DNA from: JAUWQU01 sp964605095
GTDB lineage: Bacteria > Planctomycetota > Phycisphaerae > SM23-33
DNA length: 9,315 nt
Assembly (NCBI GenBank): GCA_964605095.1
Contig: CAZSBS010000190.1
Coordinates: 1-9,315 of the forward strand
Reading direction: 5' to 3'
In this document: positions 6,401-9,315 of the stretch, piece after piece
Layout of the letters: every line of letters starts with the position of its first letter
Position numbering within the stretch: the stretch's first letter is position 1
The notes under the pieces: model-generated
Databases searched by the model: none
What the model was told of the DNA's origin: nothing
Seen by the model: only the letters and a program-made list of their open reading frames with translations
Translations under genes and position numbers: made by a program

Positions 6401-6799
6401 GTAAATGGCAAGCTGGACAAGCTCCGGGCTGGACTGGCTTTCATCCCCGCACAGCAGGACGGTGTTGATCAGGTCGTTGCGAAGCTCCGGCAGGTTGGTC
6501 TCGATGAACCGGGCGGTCTGCGCGGGGTTCTGCTTCCACACCGCCGGACGCAGCACGAAAAAGCCCGCTGAGGCGAGCAGGGCTGCAATCGCGGCCAGCA
6601 GCAACGCCCATCGCAGCGCCGCCGGCGGCTGATCGGGCCAGTAGCCCAGCGCCACGGCCGTGACCAGCACGCAGACGATGGCGACCGTTGCCGCCGCCAG
6701 AAGCCCGGCCGAGATGCCAAGCGTCCATCGCCGCGCCCGGACTTCCTCCAACTGCTGGAAGATGTCCCTTACGCCGGAATATCGCGGCAGCGTTGTCAT
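3476..6799 (-). CDS. Large DUF4175-like membrane protein with coiled coil and Gly/Ser-rich linker
   Basis: The 1107-residue product has two N-terminal membrane helices (about residues 27-51 and 62-83) and a third at about 155-173, as in DUF4175-type proteins. A large extracytoplasmic part with Ig-like beta features follows (about 200-530, for example FVGEPVNIVATIANP and LDLHYEYPFYTGL). A long charged helical, probably coiled-coil region covers about 526-863. Then comes a Gly/Ser/Asn/Pro-rich linker (about 869-978, including GRSGQGRSGKSSGEFVGD) and a final helical domain (980-1103). Planctomycete proteins of this build usually sit in operons with MoxR ATPase, DUF58 and VWA genes; none of these is present here, so this copy is isolated. 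The ATG at 6799 (MTTLPRYSG) is preferred over a TTG at 6820. The function is unknown; a role in envelope structure or assembly is inference. Confidence 0.75.
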   Translation of the reverse strand: MTTLPRYSGVRDIFQQLEEVRARRWTLGISAGLLAAATVAIVCVLVTAVALGYWPDQPPAALRWALLLAAIAALLASAGFFVLRPAVWKQNPAQTARFIETNLPELRNDLINTVLLCGDESQSSPELVQLAIYEALLRSRHVDVRKSVSRRPVTRWALAAGVAAVVLAGFAALQPGPLRRGLMAALVPTGYVERFNRIELLSITPADGDTCFVGEPVNIVATIANPDRTAYQAEVIFKDSPPRAMSAGENFATFVLAGQKFEQSFEFAVRIGPSRWPTDKPYYKVNVLQRVKIDGLDLHYEYPFYTGLKAQTVRNAPGLIEAPVGTRVTVTLRTHSAVKSVLFERQGAARLAMALGPDGRSFAANIDVLENGAYRVVIEDTRQQLPDPESGGGADGFAAGSPSALRGYFPINALPDAPPKIEFITPNRDCDLAPGAKLPTLIRVFDKYGLTDARFYAGKQGSDPKEVHGFAALVSGKTKADLPFTLDMPPRTLKGDVIVYYASVTDNRSLPKIAGPQTTTSQRFKVTVQDAAEVAAEKAKRYDELRARLMAILQWQLTAHVDTGICWKRHKDLPAVVATAKTVQAGQKRIRADLLDLAEKFPFEKEMTTVQQAVAVLANNEARLAVDQAGVLVQLADLAQRDKSCKLLSGTQDQIIDTLETLLAIMPSLNGGLKEKEKGPKAGDLTPEAIEKLKALDEKLAAFLEDQKKVIAATERLNKKPVDSLTAEDDKLLQDLAAVEDKWEKFMDETFADFSRLVEQDFANPSTLKELLAVKSDVTMAKDALSKKATEIATAAEDGALGGGEEIKDNIEKWLPDTPDRIKWAMESMPDDQGKIEAPELPKELEDLVGDLLEQEEEMFDEMEDLSARAATSGSDGIGWDATDGPISNMGAQGVTGNQLPNNNELQGRSGQGRSGKSSGEFVGDSAEDKGGRRTPTRVTPEPFQKGQVDDKSKEPPGGATGGGKLSGSGEEGLEGPVPPEIAKEMPRLAQKQAALVNKAERMQGQFQVNDYAGFKFLQAITLMSRVQRDLDKGKYQNVMRAREQTIGALKQSKLRIGQIDVAQDTSAEMPKYIRDDIADAMKGKLPSEFRDVLEQYYRRLSETGKP

Positions 6800-6885
6800 A
6801 GGCCGAAAACCTGGCTCCAAGTATCGAAAAGCCTCGGCGCGGACTCACCCGCACGCACAATATGCCTAACGGCCGAGCCTCCAAC

Positions 6886-6914
6886 ATTCTAACCTTTTTA
6901 TCGACTTATTACGA
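6886..6914 (-). promoter_or_regulatory. Weak candidate promoter ahead of the DUF4175-like gene
   Basis: An AT-rich island (6886-6930) in otherwise GC-rich DNA holds TAGAAT (6891-6886, 5 of 6 matches to the -10 consensus) on the minus strand. The best -35 at 17 nt is TCGTAA, only 3 of 6. The leader would be about 80 nt. The rest of this 439-nt gap (6800-7238) holds the palindrome and heptamer repeats listed separately and no gene that I can support. Confidence 0.25.
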
Positions 6915-7028
6915 AGAATCATCGACAAATCGCCAACGCGCACGGGGGTGGCTGCTTGAGTAAACCGACAGGCCCTTGACGGGGGAGGGTGTTTAGCGGC
7001 AGGCAGGCTCCAAGGAACTCCGCTTCCT

Positions 7029-7122
7029 CCGCCCCTGCCGGGGCGGGTCCGTGAGTTGATCGTTTCCCACGGGTTTCGCTTCGCTTCACCCGTGGCTACA
7101 GTCCGACGCCCCTGCCGGGGCG
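7029..7122 (-). repeat. REP-like hairpin D between two copies of a second palindrome
   Basis: On the minus strand GTAG (7099-7096) is followed by a hairpin (7095-7067): CCACGGGT, the 13-nt loop GAAGCGAAGCGAA, and ACCCGTGG. Stem length, loop length and the GTAG head equal those of unit B. The two inner stem pairs changed on both sides (GT/AC here, CC/GG in B), so pairing is kept. The hairpin is bracketed by two copies of CGCCCCTGCCGGGGCG (core copies 7030-7045 and 7107-7122), themselves perfect hairpins with a 4-nt loop. The second half of units A-C is absent here. Confidence 0.7.
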
Positions 7123-7166
7123 GCGGCAAACTCCTGCGCCGGACCATCTTGAATTACCGGACAGCC

Positions 7167-7229
7167 TCGGCTGCCGGCTGCCGGCTACCGGCCACCGGCT
7201 ACCGGCCACCGGCCACCGGCCACCGGCTA
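7167..7229 (-). repeat. Heptamer tandem array CCGGCYR
   Basis: Eight consecutive 7-bp units of the form CCGGC(T/C)(A/G) run from 7174 to 7229, with a ninth degenerate unit (CTCGGCTG) before them. The units read, in order, CTG, CTA, CCA, CTA, CCA, CCA, CCA, CTA after CCGG. The array ends 9 bp from the stop codon of the Tat-exported protein gene, in its 3' flank. No protein-coding role is apparent. Confidence 0.85.
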
Positions 7230-7238
7230 CCACCGTTG

Positions 7239-8258
7239 TCAGTTTCTCCACGGCCTGCCTGTGCGGCCCTTGGCGGCGGCGATGGCCTTGTTGCCTATCT
7301 GGACGTCCCCGGCAATCTCGTAGTCGAACATGCCGACGAGGATGTGGTCGGCCCCGTTGGCAAAGGCGTAGTTGAAGGCGTTCTCCGGCGGGATCGCGCC
7401 GGCGGCCATGATCTTGAACGCGATCCACGGCTTGGTGACTTTGCTCATTACCTTGATGTGTTCGTCGGGCGTTGCGCACCAGTAGCCGGGGAACTCGCTA
7501 TAGGGGCCCTTGATCTCCTCGGGCTTGGGGCCCGTGGGATACTTGTGATGGTGGAACGTCTTGATGTAGAAGTCCGCCTCGACTCCCTCTGCCTCGCAGA
7601 GCTTGACGGCGTTGAGGTCGTGGCAGCCCACGCCTGACGGCACGCCGTGCAGCTTGGCGGCATCGACAGCCTTGGCGAGCAGTTCGGCGCCCTTCTTGCC
7701 CTTTGCCGACAGCGGGTCCGACCGGACACCCCATACGTAGATGCCGTCGCTTCCGGCGTCGATAAGCTGGTTGACCATATCCCTGTACGCCGTCATGTCG
7801 TCGTTGATCGGGGCGGTCGGGCAGATGATCCACTGCATCTTGCCGCCGGCCTTGCGGTGGGCCTGGAGGATCTCCACGATGCCCGGAGGGTTATGCACCG
7901 ACATCGTGTTGATGCCGTTCTCCTCCGCGATCGACAGCGTCTCGCGGATCTTCGCCACGGTGTTGTAGTGGGCGGCCAGGTTGTAGACGTATTGCAGGTC
8001 CCGGCTGTGCGTGTAGTGAGTCAGCAGGTTGCCGCCAAGCAGCATCCGGCTTACCTGGAGCTTGCCGATCTTGCCCGTCGGCAGCGTGGCCTTGCTGGAC
8101 GGCACGGGCGGCTCGCCGGTAACCGGCTTGGCCGTCTCGTCCGCCTTGAGCAGCCCGCCCTGCAATGCCCCAGCCGCCAGCGCCCCGCCCGCGGCGCCGG
8201 TCAGGAGCGAACTCTTGAGAAAGTCCCGACGATCGAACCTGTTCGACAATTCCGGCAT
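7239..8258 (-). CDS. Tat-exported TIM-barrel-like protein, aldo/keto-reductase-like N-terminus
   Basis: The 339-residue product starts with a twin-arginine signal: RRDFLKSSLL (residues 10-19), then an Ala/Gly-rich hydrophobic stretch (20-36), so it should be exported folded across the cytoplasmic membrane. The mature part begins with LQVSRMLLGGNLL (67-79), like the first strand of aldo/keto-reductase barrels, followed by alternating strand and helix segments (INTMSVHNPPGIVEIL, MQWIICP, DGIYVWGVRSDPL, PSGVGCHDLNAVKLCEAEGV, DFYIKTFHHHKYP, HILVGMF) typical of a TIM barrel. I cannot point to the reductase Asp-Tyr-Lys-His set, so enzyme activity is uncertain. The ATG at 8258 has AAAGGA 7 nt upstream and places the Arg pair near the N-terminus. 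A heptamer array carries its likely promoter, and another lies just after its stop codon. Substrate and pathway are unknown. Confidence 0.8.
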   Translation of the reverse strand: MPELSNRFDRRDFLKSSLLTGAAGGALAAGALQGGLLKADETAKPVTGEPPVPSSKATLPTGKIGKLQVSRMLLGGNLLTHYTHSRDLQYVYNLAAHYNTVAKIRETLSIAEENGINTMSVHNPPGIVEILQAHRKAGGKMQWIICPTAPINDDMTAYRDMVNQLIDAGSDGIYVWGVRSDPLSAKGKKGAELLAKAVDAAKLHGVPSGVGCHDLNAVKLCEAEGVEADFYIKTFHHHKYPTGPKPEEIKGPYSEFPGYWCATPDEHIKVMSKVTKPWIAFKIMAAGAIPPENAFNYAFANGADHILVGMFDYEIAGDVQIGNKAIAAAKGRTGRPWRN

Positions 8259-8294
8259 GATCCGTTCCTTTCCGGCTTCAATGTGCCGAGCAAG

Positions 8295-8359
8295 AATGAC
8301 AAATGACAAATGCCAATGATAAATCACAAATCACAAATCACAAATCACAAATCACAAAT
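8295..8359 (+). repeat. Heptamer tandem array AATCACA / AATGACA
   Basis: Two units AATGACA (8295-8308), one AATGCCA (8309-8315), a 6-bp irregular unit ATGATA (8316-8321) and five perfect units AATCACA (8322-8356) form an AT-rich 7-bp-period array. On the minus strand it reads as repeats of TGTGATT. It begins 37 bp upstream of the start codon of the Tat-exported protein. Confidence 0.9.
8316..8343 (-). promoter_or_regulatory. Candidate promoter built from the heptamer array
   Basis: On the minus strand the irregular unit reads TATCAT (8321-8316, 5 of 6 matches to the -10 consensus), and TTGTGA in the heptamers (8343-8338, 4 of 6) stands 16 nt upstream. Transcription would start near 8309 with a leader of about 50 nt to the ATG at 8258. 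The single 6-bp unit in the 7-bp array is exactly the one that forms the -10 box. Confidence 0.45.
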
Positions 8360-8407
8360 ACTAAGAAACCAGCCGGGCAACGGCGGCGTGGCGCGTCAGT
8401 CCGCAAC

Positions 8408-8460
8408 AACGCGAACGGGACGCCCGTGCGTTACGCCGGTGATTCTAACACACGCCGGTG
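8408..8460. repeat. Hairpin and 9-bp direct repeat in the intergenic region
   Basis: AACGC/GCGTT and inner ACGGG/CCCGT arms form an imperfect hairpin at 8408-8432. ACGCCGGTG occurs at 8433-8441 and again at 8452-8460, 19 bp apart, roughly two helical turns, which could suit a dimeric regulator. On the minus strand TTAGAAT lies between the repeats. I cannot link this to a known operator. Confidence 0.3.
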
Positions 8461-8503
8461 CCGATTGTGTTCGCGATGATTGAAAAAGTGTGGGCTGCCA
8501 GGT

Positions 8504-8527
8504 CGAAAACCGGCCCCGATGGGGCCA
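8504..8527 (-). terminator. Probable Rho-independent terminator of the PLD-family gene
   Basis: On the minus strand GGCCCC, loop ATC, GGGGCC (8526-8512) forms a perfect 6-bp stem. It is followed by GG and TTTT (8509-8506). It stands 46 nt after the stop codon of the PLD-family gene, with the heptamer array 8541-8572 in between. The short stem and short T run keep the confidence moderate. Confidence 0.45.
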
Positions 8528-8540
8528 GAGATTGTCCCCA

Positions 8541-8572
8541 TTCCGCAATCCGCAATCCGCATTCCGCAATCC
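8541..8572 (+). repeat. Heptamer tandem array WTCCGCA
   Basis: Four and a half 7-bp units run TTCCGCA, ATCCGCA, ATCCGCA, TTCCGCA, ATCC. The array ends at the base before the stop codon of the PLD-family gene (8573-8575), so it forms the first part of that gene's 3' untranslated region. The same ATCCGCA heptamer frames the palindrome inside the YkgJ-family gene at 1333-1375. Confidence 0.85.
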
Positions 8573-9145
8573 TTACAGTTCCGGTTCTTCCAGCGGGACG
8601 GGGCAGTATTCCTTTCGGCCGCACTTGGGACAGTGTTCGGCCTGCCAGATTCCCTCGAGCATGTCCAGGACGGGGTCGATCAGGTCGGTCTGGTCGGTCC
8701 AGATGCCGGCCTCGAAGTTTCGGCGGCGGGTGCTCTTTGCTCCCAGGCCCGCGCCGGTGAGGTTGGCTGAGCCGAGGTACATCCACCGCCCATCGGCGAT
8801 TATGGCCTTGGCGTGTACCCTCGGACAGCGCCTCATCTCCAGAGTCGCCGGCACGTGCTTCTTGAGTTGTGCCAGGAACGGCCCGCTCGGCACGCCGCCG
8901 TGGAGCAGCCGCACCTCGACGTTCCGCCCAGCCAGGCCGTCAAAGACGTCCAGTATGCTCGGCGCCGCCCGCCGCGACGAGCCCCCGCCTCCCCCACCGC
9001 TTGGGCCACCCGACAAAGACGGCACGCAGAGGTCCTTGACATTTGCCGTCGCCACGAAGAGCCGGTGACGGCACCGCTGGACCGCCTCGCCGAGCACGCC
9101 CTCGAAATGGTCCTGATTGAGCACCGGCTGGATCATGCTATGCAT
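8573..9145 (-). CDS. PLD-fold protein with a single HKD motif and a cysteine-rich tail
   Basis: The product (190 residues from the ATG at 9145) belongs to the phospholipase D superfamily, whose members cleave phosphodiesters in lipids or nucleic acids. The HKD motif is VHAKAIIADG (His111, Lys113, Asp118), followed by YLGSANLTGAGLGA (Gly125, Ser126, Asn128) and RRNFEAGI with Glu145, the downstream acidic residue often seen in the family. Only one HKD is present, so a dimer would be needed to build an active site, as in the bacterial nuclease Nuc. A Gly/Ser-rich stretch (44-57, with six Gly in a row) interrupts the N-terminal part, and the tail has HCPKCGRKEYC (171-181), a possible zinc knuckle. 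Start choice is uncertain: 9145 and 9136 are both ATG without a clear ribosome binding site, and a TTG at 9214 is less likely. No signal peptide is seen. A nucleic-acid substrate is plausible but unproven. The 170 bases upstream hold no gene that I can support. Confidence 0.8.
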   Translation of the reverse strand: MHSMIQPVLNQDHFEGVLGEAVQRCRHRLFVATANVKDLCVPSLSGGPSGGGGGGSSRRAAPSILDVFDGLAGRNVEVRLLHGGVPSGPFLAQLKKHVPATLEMRRCPRVHAKAIIADGRWMYLGSANLTGAGLGAKSTRRRNFEAGIWTDQTDLIDPVLDMLEGIWQAEHCPKCGRKEYCPVPLEEPEL

Positions 9146-9315
9146 ATCGGCCAACCAACCGGGGGAATGACATGTTTCAATGGGCGCCGCCGGAGTTGCG
9201 ACGCGTCGGAACAACGCAACCGCGTCTTGGATCCGCCCGGCCCCTGATCCCTGCTTCCGTGGGTGTGCGTAGATTTTCTGGCAGTTTGCAAGTCATGGCG
9301 CGAGCCTTTCTTAGT

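Noticed and set aside
9278..9290. TGGCAGTTTGCA as a possible sigma54 promoter on the plus strand
   Set aside because: The GG to GC distance is about 6 nt instead of the required 10.
9295..9315. ATG at 9295 as the start of a plus-strand gene at the right edge
   Set aside because: Only seven codons are visible and no ribosome binding site precedes it.

Overview
The window is GC-rich bacterial DNA that most resembles an uncultured planctomycete, perhaps from the Phycisphaerae side. This is inferred from gene content: a very long DUF4175-like membrane protein with a Gly/Ser-rich linker, a small PLD-fold protein, paired YkgJ-type cysteine-cluster proteins, a Tat-exported TIM-barrel-like protein, and a fragment like a phage-associated reading frame I know from planctomycete genomes. 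No rRNA, tRNA or CRISPR array was seen. Almost every gene lies on the minus strand; the exception is one lipoprotein gene at 2313-2849.

Layout, left to right. (1) coaD (93-584), then a Rho-independent terminator (632-667) belonging to a 67-residue lipoprotein gene (693-896) that has its own strong sigma70-type promoter (968-996). (2) A two-gene unit of YkgJ-family proteins (2119 to 1090) joined by an 8-nt overlap. The first gene seems to be transcribed leaderless, because its -10 box ends 7 nt before its ATG. The second carries an in-frame insert made of ATCCGCA heptamers around a perfect 16-bp palindrome. (3) A gene-poor, scarred segment (2116-3475). It holds a truncated phage-like frame, the plus-strand lipoprotein, the C-terminal stub of an unknown minus-strand gene, and a cluster of REP-like hairpin repeats (two direct, one inverted) around what looks like the tail of a REP-associated (RAYT/Y1) transposase. 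(4) The 1107-residue DUF4175-like membrane protein (6799 to 3476). (5) An intergenic stretch (6800-7238) with a fourth, diverged hairpin of the same REP-like design between two copies of another palindrome, followed by a heptamer array. (6) The Tat-dependent protein (8258 to 7239), whose probable promoter is built into a second heptamer array. (7) A terminator and a third heptamer array just downstream of a PLD-family gene (9145 to 8573).

The protein-coding genes do not form one obvious pathway. What unifies the window is its repeat biology: a GTAG-headed hairpin family with covarying stems next to a transposase relic, and several different repeats with a 7-bp period, one inside a coding sequence and one forming a promoter. 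Nothing here is a demonstrated new system. The REP-like family and the heptamer repeats, including the in-frame insert, are the strongest leads.
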